Below are positions 8,573 to 15,506 of a stretch of DNA of 64,000 nucleotides, piece by piece. Below the pieces are notes generated by a model. The model saw only the letters and a program-made list of their open reading frames with translations, did not search any database and was not told where the DNA came from. The position numbers and the translations under genes are program-made. The stretch's first letter is position 1. Each line of letters begins with the position of its first letter. Source of the DNA: Anaerocolumna sp. AGMB13025 (GTDB lineage Bacteria; Bacillota; Clostridia; Lachnospirales; Lachnospiraceae); contig NZ_CP121445.1 in the NCBI RefSeq assembly GCF_029689925.1, positions 3,084,501 to 3,148,500 on the forward strand, given 5' to 3'.

Positions 8573-9277
8573 ATGAATAGAATATTGATTGTAGAAGATG
8601 ATGAGGATATTAACAAACTTTTAAAAAAACATCTTGAAAATGCAGGATACCAGGTAAGCTGTGCTTACTCCGGAACAGAGGCCAGGCTTTTATTGTCTAT
8701 GGAGAGCTGTGATTTAATACTGCTTGATTTAATGATTCCAGGTATTTCAGGTGAAGAACTGATACAGCTTATACGAAAAAAGGATAATACACCTATTCTA
8801 GTGATATCGGCTAAGAGTACCTTAGAGGATAAAGTAAAAGTGCTAAAAAACGGTGCTGATGATTATATGACAAAACCTTTTGAACGGGAAGAGGTTATTG
8901 CCAGGGTTGAAGCTATACTTAGAAGAAGTAAAGGAGCATTATCAGCTAGTGAAAGTGGGGTTTTAGAATTTAAGAATCTAAGTTTAAATGAAACATCCAG
9001 AGAAGTTTTCGTGAAAGATAAACCGATAAACCTGACCGGAAGTGAATTTGATATATTATTATTTTTGTTAAAGCATCCAGAGAAAGTATTTACCAAAGAA
9101 CAGCTTTATCAGGAAATCTGGCAGAATAATTATTATGGAGAAGATAATACAATTAATGTACACATCAGCAATATCAGAAAGAAGATAAAAGACTATGATG
9201 AAGAAGGATCCTATATTAAAACAGTATGGGGCATCGGATTTAAAATGGATACTTCTGCAGGCAGAGTAAATGAATAA
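8573..9277 (+). CDS. OmpR/PhoB family response regulator
   Basis: The receiver domain (residues 1-115) has the acidic pair ED near 8-11, phospho-acceptor Asp52 in LLDLMIPG, and Lys in MTKPF. A winged-helix Trans_reg_C domain (about 130-228) follows, with NVHISNIRKKI and KTVWGIGFKM. 234 residues is normal. It heads a four-gene module: regulator, ABC ATPase, permease, histidine kinase. This order is common for peptide-antibiotic sensing and immunity units. The partner kinase at 11404 is the likely phosphodonor. Phosphorylated dimers probably bind the TTTAAACT repeats upstream of the ABC genes. Confidence 0.9.
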   Translation: MNRILIVEDDEDINKLLKKHLENAGYQVSCAYSGTEARLLLSMESCDLILLDLMIPGISGEELIQLIRKKDNTPILVISAKSTLEDKVKVLKNGADDYMTKPFEREEVIARVEAILRRSKGALSASESGVLEFKNLSLNETSREVFVKDKPINLTGSEFDILLFLLKHPEKVFTKEQLYQEIWQNNYYGEDNTINVHISNIRKKIKDYDEEGSYIKTVWGIGFKMDTSAGRVNE

Positions 9278-9300
9278 ACTATTCCCACCAGAATTAATTA

Positions 9301-9341
9301 AGCTGAAATAGTGAGGATATGAATCATCCGGTATTTCAGCT
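9301..9341 (+). terminator. Hairpin after the response regulator gene
   Basis: AGCTGAAATA pairs with TATTTCAGCT, with a further weak inner pairing (GGAT/ATCC) in a 21-base loop. Only a short T-rich tail (TTTATACTTTC) follows, so it is a weak terminator or an attenuator. Confidence 0.5.
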
Positions 9342-9351
9342 TTATACTTTC

Positions 9352-9381
9352 TTTAAACTTTATTAAGTACTTGTTTAAACT
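9352..9381 (+). promoter_or_regulatory. Direct repeats, probable response regulator binding sites
   Basis: TTTAAACT occurs at 9352-9359 and 9374-9381, a 22-base period (two helical turns). A related TATTAAG lies between them, about 10-11 bases from the first. OmpR-family regulators typically bind such same-face direct repeats. The site lies between the regulator and the ABC genes it probably controls. Confidence 0.4.
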
Positions 9382-9504
9382 AAATTGTTATTATTAGTAG
9401 GTAAGTAATGATTGCAGTCAATACAATAATCATATGAAGGCATAGTGAGGAAAAAAGTGTCTCCACCAAGTCTTAATTTTTCATTATGTTATCTTATGAC
9501 GGAA

Positions 9505-9600
9505 AGGTTGAAAGAAAATATTAAAATTGAAAGGATGCCACAATATGATTCTTTCAACCTATTTATTAGTGGCAGTATCGCAAATGAACTTGCGATATGC
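9505..9600 (+). repeat. Structured dispersed element, copy A (pseudoknot plus hairpin)
   Basis: Four strands occur in interleaved order: AGGTTGAAAG (9505-9514), TGCCAC (9536-9541), CTTTCAACCT (9551-9560) and GTGGCA (9569-9574). Strand 1 pairs with 3 (10 bp) and 2 with 4 (6 bp), which is an H-type pseudoknot. A hairpin TATCGCAA / TTGCGATA (9576-9597) follows, ending 14 bases before the ABC start ATG. An internal TTGAAAG (9527-9533) could pair alternatively with CTTTCAA. A second copy at 52293 keeps all helices. I know no described riboswitch with this consensus. Confidence 0.6.
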
Positions 9601-9610
9601 GGTGGGTAGA

Positions 9611-10543
9611 ATGAGAGAAACTGTATTATCTATGAAAAACCTTACTAAGAAATATAACTCAGTTTACGCTTTAAACAATGTGACCATGGAAATTAAGCAG
9701 GGAGAGATATATGGTCTGGTAGGCAAGAACGGTGCCGGAAAAACGACTCTTTTAAGGCTGATAACCGGGCAGGCCTATCCGACGGAGGGGGAATTTTCAT
9801 TATTTCAGACCTATGGGGAAGGACCTATGAACAGAGAGCGGAAAAAAATAGGAGCAATTATTGAATCTCCCAGTTTCTATTCCTACTTAACAGCAGAACA
9901 GAATTTAGAATACTACCGTCTCCAAAGAGGAATACCTGGAAAAAATTGTGTAAGTGAGGTATTAAAAGAGGTCGGTTTATCCGATACCGGAAATAAGAAG
10001 TATAAGAGCTTTTCTCTTGGCATGAAACAAAGGCTTGGGTTAGCATTGGCACTAATGAACAATCCGGATTTTCTTCTTCTGGATGAACCTATTAACGGGC
10101 TTGACCCCTTTGGGATAGTGGAAATAAGAAATCTTTTGCTTCAGTTAAATCAGGAAAAACACATTACTATATTAATCTCCAGCCATATCTTATCTGAACT
10201 GTCAAGTCTTGTAACTAACTATGGATTTATTCATAATGGAAATATGGTAAAGCAGTTATCCCACGATGAGTTATTAAAGGAATGCAATAAATATCTGGAA
10301 CTTAGAGTGGACCAGGTGGAAAAAATGACAGCTCTTCTGGAACAAAAATTAAGTAATATCTCCTACAAAGTTACACCGGATTATGCAATTCAGGTTTACG
10401 GATATCTTGACGAACCATCAGTTATTAGTGAACTGGCTGTAAATAATGGCGTTAAACTGAATGGTATCAAATTAAAGGAGCTGGATCTTGAGAATTATTT
10501 TATTCAGCTGGTAGGAGGTAAGAATAATGATTCTGTACATTAA
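9611..10543 (+). CDS. ABC transporter ATP-binding protein
   Basis: ATPase of a drug or bacteriocin-type exporter. It has Walker A GKNGAGKT (38-45), signature SLGMKQR, Walker B FLLLDEPINGLD, and an H-loop in ISSHILSEL. About 100 C-terminal residues follow the nucleotide-binding domain, as in the CcmA/bacitracin (BcrA)-type family. The start is placed at ATG 9611, after GGTGGG, because the longer frame back to 9527 overlaps a structured repeat element. ATG 9632 is an alternative. The downstream permease overlaps by 17 bases, so the two subunits are co-translated. Role in immunity to a peptide or drug is inferred from the module, not shown. Confidence 0.88.
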   Translation: MRETVLSMKNLTKKYNSVYALNNVTMEIKQGEIYGLVGKNGAGKTTLLRLITGQAYPTEGEFSLFQTYGEGPMNRERKKIGAIIESPSFYSYLTAEQNLEYYRLQRGIPGKNCVSEVLKEVGLSDTGNKKYKSFSLGMKQRLGLALALMNNPDFLLLDEPINGLDPFGIVEIRNLLLQLNQEKHITILISSHILSELSSLVTNYGFIHNGNMVKQLSHDELLKECNKYLELRVDQVEKMTALLEQKLSNISYKVTPDYAIQVYGYLDEPSVISELAVNNGVKLNGIKLKELDLENYFIQLVGGKNNDSVH

Positions 10544-11303
10544 GAGTGAATTTTACCGTTTGCAGAGGTATAAATGGACCTATTTATTTATTGCACTCTG
10601 CTCTTTATTATTGCTAAGTTCCAATATTGTTTTAGCGGTTTTGAAGTATACGGATGCTTCATTTCCTTACGCAACTACTTATTTTTCATTTTCAAATGTA
10701 ACCACAAGTATGGTAATGGTTTATGTATTATGTATAGTTGTAAGCAGTATGGTTTTTGGTAATGAGCATGCTGGTCATACTATGAAAAATAGTGTATCTT
10801 ATGGAATATCCAGAGGAAAAATTTATTTTGGTAAACTTATCGTGCAGATGGTATACGCTATAGCTGCCTTTACTATCATTATCGGATTCCATGTGATTAG
10901 TTCATACCTTTTACTAGAAGACTCTGGAATCCAACAGCTAAAAATCCTGTTAAGGGCATGTACCGCAGCCCTGCCTTTGTTTTTGTTTGGTCTTGCTGCG
11001 TCTAACTGCTTTACCTTTAACATAGAAGGGTCTGGAGCTATCGCAGCATCTAGTGGACTTATGATAGCCCTTCCTCTTGTGTGCAATGCGTTAGGAATGA
11101 AATTCCATTTGTTTGAGGAACTAACAAAGCTGCTTCCCTGGAATATATTAAGTTATATCGGAAGTGATGATAAGGCCGGCAGTTTAATTTTTTATTGGAC
11201 TGACTCGGTAGGATATCGGAATTGCTGGATACTAGGCACGGTGCAGACGATTCTGATTGCCTTCGCTGGGTATCTGTGGTTTCGTAAAAAAGAGATAAAA
11301 TAG
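10527..11303 (+). CDS. ABC-2 type transporter permease
   Basis: Membrane subunit of about 258 residues with roughly six hydrophobic segments (including LFIALCSLLLLSSNIVLAVL near 20-39, a central segment at about 100-125, and a final one before FRKKEIK). A cytoplasmic patch NSVSYGISRGKIYFGK after the second segment is typical of ABC-2 permeases of the BcrB/lantibiotic-immunity type. It overlaps the ATPase gene and has a perfect GTAGGAGG ribosome binding site. The histidine kinase follows after 100 bases. Confidence 0.82.
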   Translation: MILYIKSEFYRLQRYKWTYLFIALCSLLLLSSNIVLAVLKYTDASFPYATTYFSFSNVTTSMVMVYVLCIVVSSMVFGNEHAGHTMKNSVSYGISRGKIYFGKLIVQMVYAIAAFTIIIGFHVISSYLLLEDSGIQQLKILLRACTAALPLFLFGLAASNCFTFNIEGSGAIAASSGLMIALPLVCNALGMKFHLFEELTKLLPWNILSYIGSDDKAGSLIFYWTDSVGYRNCWILGTVQTILIAFAGYLWFRKKEIK

Positions 11304-11403
11304 TATTATTGATTATAAATTATGCTTAAACTCAAACTAACGATAGACTATTTTTAAAATCAATTAGATTATTTAAATTATAGCAGAAGGGAGGATTGTC
11401 CGG

Positions 11404-12303
11404 ATGATTTACATTATTGTAGGACTTGCTGTAATTAGCATTTATTTAGTGATACGGTTATTATATCTGAATCGGGCAATCCACTATACTGCATTGCAGA
11501 TGGAGGAGAAGGAAAATCAAAAGGACAGCAATACAAAATTAAAAGCGATTACTGCCAATAAAAAAATGGAAGCCCTGCTTGTTCGGATAAATAAACTCTA
11601 TGAATTCAGTCAGCAGGAGCGGATTCAGTATCAAAGAAGAGAAACACAGATTAGACGGGAAATCGAAAATATATCCCATGATCTTCGTACCCCTCTGACC
11701 TCCATTATTGGATATGTAGAATTGATTTTAGACTTAAAAATCAAAGAAGCTGATATCAATGAATATTTGGGTATAATATATAAAAGAGCTAAGGTGCTTC
11801 AAGGCTTTATTGAGGATTTTTATGAGCTTTCAAGAATTGAAGGGGAGGATTATCCGCTTCTTTACGAAAGCATACCTGTTAAGCCTCTTTTAAAGGAAGT
11901 GTTGGTATCTTATCAGCAGTTTGAAAGAAAACAGATACAAGTGGATATTCAATTGTGTGAGAGTCCCTTTAATATCATAGCTGATAAAATTCAACTTAAC
12001 CGAATACTGAATAATTTGGTCCAGAATGCTTTAAAATACAGTCAGTCTTTTTTTATCATTAAACAATATTGTACAGATGGGGAAGGAATCATTCTGTTCC
12101 AAAATGACACTAAGGATTTAAGCGAACAAGATATTGAGCATATTTTTGACCGTTTTTATACCGTAGATAAAAGCCGCCAGGGGCAGAACACCGGATTAGG
12201 ACTGACCATTGCTAAAATACTGATGGAAAAGATGAAAGGCAGAATAACTGCGTCCTTTAAAGATAATGTATTTGCAGTTGAACTGGCATGGAAGATAACA
12301 TAA
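11404..12303 (+). CDS. Sensor histidine kinase, short-sensor type
   Basis: One N-terminal membrane segment (residues 1-22) leads straight into a coiled coil and the HisKA domain: HDLRTPLTSI with phospho-acceptor His92. The HATPase_c domain follows, with NRILNNLVQNALKYS (N box) and TGLGLTIAKILM (G box). There is no extracellular sensor domain, so like other intramembrane-sensing kinases it probably reads its signal from the adjacent ABC transporter or inside the membrane. RBS GGGAGG lies upstream. It ends at a TAA directly followed by a 21-bp tandem repeat. The cognate regulator is at 8573. Confidence 0.9.
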   Translation: MIYIIVGLAVISIYLVIRLLYLNRAIHYTALQMEEKENQKDSNTKLKAITANKKMEALLVRINKLYEFSQQERIQYQRRETQIRREIENISHDLRTPLTSIIGYVELILDLKIKEADINEYLGIIYKRAKVLQGFIEDFYELSRIEGEDYPLLYESIPVKPLLKEVLVSYQQFERKQIQVDIQLCESPFNIIADKIQLNRILNNLVQNALKYSQSFFIIKQYCTDGEGIILFQNDTKDLSEQDIEHIFDRFYTVDKSRQGQNTGLGLTIAKILMEKMKGRITASFKDNVFAVELAWKIT

Positions 12304-12402
12304 GTTGATAGGATAAAAACATAAATTGATAAGATAAAAACATTTGTTGATAAGATAAAAACATAAGTTGATAAAATAAAAACATAAGTAGATAAAATAA
12401 TG
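12304..12402. repeat. 21-bp tandem repeat, about 4.7 copies
   Basis: Unit GTTGATAAGATAAAAACATAA in four nearly exact copies (12304, 12325, 12346, 12367) plus a partial one from 12388. It starts right after the kinase stop codon and ends just before the -35 box of the rpsB promoter. Each unit contains a DnaA-unlike AT-rich GATAAGATAAAAA core. Possibly a variable-number repeat acting as an upstream (UP-like) element; function unknown. Confidence 0.8.
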
Positions 12403-12403
12403 C

Positions 12404-12432
12404 TTGCCAACATTTGTTACATATGATATAAT
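12404..12432 (+). promoter_or_regulatory. Strong sigma-A promoter for rpsB-tsf
   Basis: TTGCCA (12404-12409), a 17-base spacer, then TATAAT (12427-12432) with an extended TGA before it. Predicted start near 12440, giving a ~95-base leader. AT-rich repeats lie directly upstream, as expected for a ribosomal-protein promoter with an UP element. Confidence 0.8.
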
Positions 12433-12449
12433 TCATATGCTAAATTGCA

Positions 12450-12505
12450 CGCATGTTGATTTTTGGCAAGGTGCCCAGCCGGGTCTGCCTGGAAAACGAT
12501 ACATG
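12450..12505 (+). promoter_or_regulatory. Structured rpsB leader, candidate S2 autoregulatory site
   Basis: GCATGT near the 5' end of the leader can pair with ACATGC about 45 bases later. The enclosed part can fold through GGCA...TGCC and GGTGCCC...GGGT pairings. Ribosomal protein leaders often mimic the rRNA site of the repressor protein; S2 (or another r-protein) could bind here. Prediction only. Confidence 0.4.
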
Positions 12506-12535
12506 CGGAAGAAAACAACCAAATGGAGGTAAATT

Positions 12536-13291
12536 ATGAGCGTTATATCAATGAAGCAATTACTTGAAGCAGGTGTACATTTTGGACACCAGACAAGAAG
12601 ATGGAACCCTAAAATGGCAGAGTACATCTACACAGAAAGAAACGGTATCTACATCATCGACTTACAGAAATCAGTAGGTAAAGTAGACGAAGCTTACTAC
12701 GCAATCAAAAATGTTGTAGCAGAAGGCGGAAAAATCCTTTTCGTAGGTACTAAAAAACAAGCTCAGGATTCTATTAAATCAGAAGCAGAACGCTGCGGTA
12801 TGTACTTTGTAAATGAAAGATGGTTAGGCGGTATGTTAACAAACTTCAAAACCATCCAGAGCAGAATTGCAAGATTAAAACAAATCGAAACTATGTCCCA
12901 AGACGGTACTTTCGAAGTTCTCCCTAAAAAAGAAGTTATTGAACTGAAAAAAGAATGGGAAAAACTTGAAAAGAACCTTGGCGGTATTAAAGATATGAAA
13001 TCAATTCCTGATGCAATCTTTGTTGTAGATCCTAAGAAGGAAAGAATCTGTATCCAGGAAGCACATGTATTAGGTATTCCGTTGATTGGTATTGCAGATA
13101 CTAACTGTGATCCAGAAGAATTAGATTATGTAATCCCAGGTAATGACGATGCAATCAGAGCAGTTAAATTAATTGTTGCTAAGATGGCAGACGCTGTTAT
13201 CGAAGCTAACCAGGGTGCTCAGTATACAGATGGAACTGAAGCTACGGTTGAAGCAGCAGAAGAAACTACAGAAGAATTTGTAGAAGCATAA
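12536..13291 (+). CDS. rpsB: 30S ribosomal protein S2
   Basis: Clear full-length S2: the N-terminal [27 protein letters not shown] signature, [24 protein letters not shown] and [13 protein letters not shown] are all conserved. It assembles into the small subunit near the mRNA exit channel. An acidic C-terminal tail (E/T/A-rich) is common in Clostridia. RBS GGAGG lies eight bases upstream of ATG. It forms the classic rpsB-tsf pair with elongation factor Ts. Codon use is biased to highly expressed forms compared with its neighbours. Confidence 0.98.
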   Translation: MSVISMKQLLEAGVHFGHQTRRWNPKMAEYIYTERNGIYIIDLQKSVGKVDEAYYAIKNVVAEGGKILFVGTKKQAQDSIKSEAERCGMYFVNERWLGGMLTNFKTIQSRIARLKQIETMSQDGTFEVLPKKEVIELKKEWEKLEKNLGGIKDMKSIPDAIFVVDPKKERICIQEAHVLGIPLIGIADTNCDPEELDYVIPGNDDAIRAVKLIVAKMADAVIEANQGAQYTDGTEATVEAAEETTEEFVEA

Positions 13292-13362
13292 TAATTATTT
13301 TGATAGTTGGTTCTTAGGGATTGTTACACGCAAACTATGCATTTTCTTGTGTATGTTGTGTA

Positions 13363-13400
13363 CCGGATAATTTTAAATCCTGGGATTTAAAATTATCCGG
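13363..13400 (+). terminator. 18-bp perfect inverted repeat between rpsB and tsf
   Basis: CCGGATAATTTTAAATCC, a two-base gap, then its exact reverse complement. There is no T run after it (CTAGTTATAT), so it is more likely an mRNA-processing or partial attenuation hairpin that sets the S2:EF-Ts ratio than a full terminator. Confidence 0.55.
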
Positions 13401-13436
13401 CTAGTTATATAATCAATATTATGGAGGTATTTAAAC

Positions 13437-14363
13437 ATGGCTATTACAGCAGCAATGGTAAAAGATTTAAGAGAAATGACCGGAGCCGGCATGATGGATT
13501 GTAAAAAAGCTCTTGCCGCTACCGATGGAGATATGGATAAAGCAGTAGAGTTCTTACGTGAAAAAGGACTTGCAGCAGCTGAGAAAAAAGCGGGAAGAAT
13601 CGCAGCAGAAGGTATCTGTGCAACTTCCATCAGCGAAGATGGCAAAACAGCAGCTATCGTTGAAGTTAACAGCGAAACTGACTTCGTAGCTAAGAACGAA
13701 ACCTTCAGAGCATTCGTAACTGCAGTTGTAAATCAGGCAGCAAAAACATCAACTGAAGATATTGATACATTTTTAGCTGAAAAATGGGACTTAGATCCTT
13801 CTAAGACTATTAAAGAAGAATTATCTTCCCAGATCGCTATTATCGGCGAAAATATGAACATCAGAAGATTCCAGAAAGTTGTTGCAGAGAATGGTTTCGT
13901 AGAATCCTACATCCATGGCGGCGGAAGAATCGGTGTTTTAGTTGAAGCAGAATGTGCTGTTTACAATGATGCAGCTAAAGAAGCAGCCAAAAACATTGCA
14001 ATGCAGATTGCAGCTATTTACCCAAAATATGTTCAGAAATCCGATGTTCCTCAGGATTACATCGAACATGAAAAAGAAATCTTAAAAGCTCAGGTTGCCA
14101 ATGAAAATACAGGAAAACCTGAAAACATCATTGAAAAAATGATCGAAGGTCGTTTAAATAAAGAATTAAAAGAAATCTGCTTAGTTGAACAGGTATATGT
14201 AAAAGATGGTGATTTAACCGTTCAGAAATATCTTGAAGCTGTATCGAAAGAACTTGGCACACCTATTTCTATTAAGAGCTTTGTACGTTTTGAAACTGGT
14301 GAAGGACTTGCTAAAAAAGAAGAAAACTTTGCCGACGAAGTTGCAAAACAGATGGGAATGTAA
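13437..14363 (+). CDS. tsf: Translation elongation factor Ts
   Basis: Guanine nucleotide exchange factor for EF-Tu. It has the N-terminal UBA-like part with signature MTGAGMMDCKKAL, then the exchange signature ETDFVAKN, and the core through IHGGGRIGVLVE. Length 308 residues is normal. RBS GGAGG, ATG 13437. It is expressed from the rpsB promoter through the hairpin at 13363. The last residues (QMGM, stop) lie inside a sequence that is duplicated 180 bases downstream. Confidence 0.98.
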   Translation: MAITAAMVKDLREMTGAGMMDCKKALAATDGDMDKAVEFLREKGLAAAEKKAGRIAAEGICATSISEDGKTAAIVEVNSETDFVAKNETFRAFVTAVVNQAAKTSTEDIDTFLAEKWDLDPSKTIKEELSSQIAIIGENMNIRRFQKVVAENGFVESYIHGGGRIGVLVEAECAVYNDAAKEAAKNIAMQIAAIYPKYVQKSDVPQDYIEHEKEILKAQVANENTGKPENIIEKMIEGRLNKELKEICLVEQVYVKDGDLTVQKYLEAVSKELGTPISIKSFVRFETGEGLAKKEENFADEVAKQMGM

Positions 14364-14386
14364 TTTTATATTTTAAAAGAGTGCTT

Positions 14387-14421
14387 AACCGCTGGAAATG
14401 TAGTATTTCCGGCGGTTTTCT
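14387..14421 (+). terminator. Rho-independent terminator after tsf
   Basis: AACCGCTGGAAA pairs with TTTCCGGCGGTT (one mismatch pair) and is followed by TTCTT. It lies 23 bases after the tsf stop. Confidence 0.85.
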
Positions 14422-14537
14422 TGCGTTTTGGGTATCGTAAAATACCGCAGGTTTTCGGGGCAAAGTTGGTAGAACGTTCGATATGGATGAGGTGTTGTGG
14501 CTACAGCTTATTTTTGTCAGAAACCCTGGACGAGAGA

Positions 14538-14625
14538 AATGGGAATGTAATTTTAAAAGAGTGTTTAACCGCTGTATCTTAGTGTTTCCAACGGTTTTCT
14601 TATGTTTTTGGGGTACCATAAACTA
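14538..14625 (+). repeat. Duplicate of the tsf 3' end plus terminator
   Basis: AATGGGAATGTAATTTTA, AAAGAGTG, TTAACCGCTG and CGGTTTTCTT here repeat, in order, the sequence at 14351-14441 that contains the tsf stop codon and terminator. A few bases are deleted and several substitutions have occurred. The second hairpin (AACCG / CGGTT, 14567-14598) is weaker. Such 3'-end duplication can be left by integration of a mobile element or by tandem duplication. Confidence 0.7.
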
Positions 14626-14788
14626 GTCAATCTCGTTTGATTTAATACATCTTATATATTGAATTGATAGATTTTGAATGGGGTATTAACTAAACTTTGA
14701 AGAGTTGGATTATAGGAAAAAGTAATTATTGTTAAGAAAAGAGATTAAACATTATTTGTAAAAGAATGAGATGAATTGGAATAAATTG

Positions 14789-14817
14789 TTGAGGTTGGAA
14801 AAATAATGATATATAAT
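14789..14817 (+). promoter_or_regulatory. Sigma-A promoter at the start of the island
   Basis: TTGAGG (14789-14794), a 17-base spacer, then TATAAT (14812-14817). Predicted start near 14824, 27 bases before the TTG start at 14851. No further good promoter is visible before the kinase-helicase gene, so this one probably serves 14851 to at least 19960. Confidence 0.65.
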
Positions 14818-14850
14818 TATACAAGGACAATCAAAAATGGGGTGGAATAA

Positions 14851-15258
14851 TTGGAATGGAAAATTGGTTGGATGTTTGCTATATTAGGAATTGGTTTAAT
14901 TATACAGTTGTATGATGCGGAAAGAGATTGGAACAGTGCATATAATATTGGCTATGAAAATATAACCGCAAAAGAGTTTTATTTTAAAAGAAACTTAAAG
15001 ATTACATTTATTCAAATTGTATTTTCTTTGGTAATATCACTTTGGTTAAAATATTACCGAGTAAATGAAATTATAGTATTAACGTGTGTTGTGGGTGTCC
15101 CATTTTATATAATAGCGATGAAAGCAGGATTTAAGGGATATACTGATAATATATTTGATTTTGTAGAAGCGTTTTCATTTTCAACTGTAATCGTAACAAG
15201 TAATGATAGGTTGGTTAGTAATTTTATTAAGTCTTATTTATATTGCCATTCGCTTTAA
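14851..15258 (+). CDS. Hypothetical membrane protein (5' part of a probably frameshifted gene)
   Basis: TTG start after GGGGTGG. 135 residues with three predicted membrane segments (IGWMFAILGIGLIIQLY; FIQIVFSLVISLWL; EIIVLTCVVGVPFYIIAM) and a charged loop between the first two. The next open frame (15203-15463) overlaps it by 56 bases in the +1 frame and supplies further membrane segments. The C-terminal ~20 residues here (DRLVSNFIKSYLYCHSL) look like out-of-frame sequence. The simplest reading is one ~200-residue membrane protein broken by a single-base change near 15195-15205. The family is not recognised. It lies directly upstream of the kinase-helicase gene, so it could be a membrane component of that system. 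Confidence 0.5.
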   Translation: MEWKIGWMFAILGIGLIIQLYDAERDWNSAYNIGYENITAKEFYFKRNLKITFIQIVFSLVISLWLKYYRVNEIIVLTCVVGVPFYIIAMKAGFKGYTDNIFDFVEAFSFSTVIVTSNDRLVSNFIKSYLYCHSL

Positions 15259-15463
15259 TGATGAATATGAAAAATTTAGCTTCTGGGTAAAATTATTTGC
15301 TGTTTTTGAATTTGGTATAATGTTCCTTATTGATAAGGCATTTAATATAACATCACTATCATTGTATTACATAATTATTTTTATTCTCTTGCCGCATACA
15401 ATAATCAAAGCCCTTAATATAGTCGTATCATATTTTTTGATTAACAGGTACAGTAGAAACTAA
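15203..15463 (+). CDS. Hypothetical membrane protein (3' part of the frameshifted gene)
   Basis: 86 residues beginning ATGATAGGTTGG, with membrane segments GWLVILLSLIYIAIRF, FAVFEFGIMFLI and LYYIIIFILLPHTII. The ATG has no good ribosome binding site, and the frame is closed by a TAA nine bases upstream. It is therefore more likely the continuation of 14851-15258 after a frameshift than an independent gene, although translational coupling or programmed frameshifting is possible. The kinase-helicase start follows 43 bases downstream. Confidence 0.4.
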   Translation: MIGWLVILLSLIYIAIRFNDEYEKFSFWVKLFAVFEFGIMFLIDKAFNITSLSLYYIIIFILLPHTIIKALNIVVSYFLINRYSRN

Positions 15464-15506
15464 GTAAAAACATTTGTATAAAATATTATTAAGGGAGAAG
15501 ATAGAT

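Larger units (their letters stand above)
9278..9610 (+). other. Regulatory gap between response regulator and ABC genes
   Basis: About 330 bases without a gene. It contains a hairpin after the regulator (9301-9341), TTTAAACT direct repeats (9352-9381), and the dispersed pseudoknot element (9505-9600) that leads into the ABC start codon. A longer frame opening at 9527 runs through the element but is not credible as coding. Confidence 0.6.
14364..14850. other. Gap between tsf and the AT-rich island
   Basis: About 490 bases. It contains the tsf terminator, a second imperfect copy of the tsf 3' end and terminator (14538-14625), then AT-rich sequence holding the promoter at 14789. No credible gene is seen. 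GC content falls visibly from about 14620 onward. Confidence 0.6.

Noticed and set aside
9527..9610. N-terminal extension of the ABC ATPase
   Set aside because: The extension is encoded by the structured repeat element; the ATPase family start fits ATG 9611 with GGTGGG.
12156..12413. Minus-strand frame with repeated ILSTYVF
   Set aside because: It is the 21-bp tandem repeat translated; no start signals.
14538..14600. Second EF-Ts gene fragment
   Set aside because: Only the last few codons and the terminator are duplicated; no upstream coding similarity is visible.
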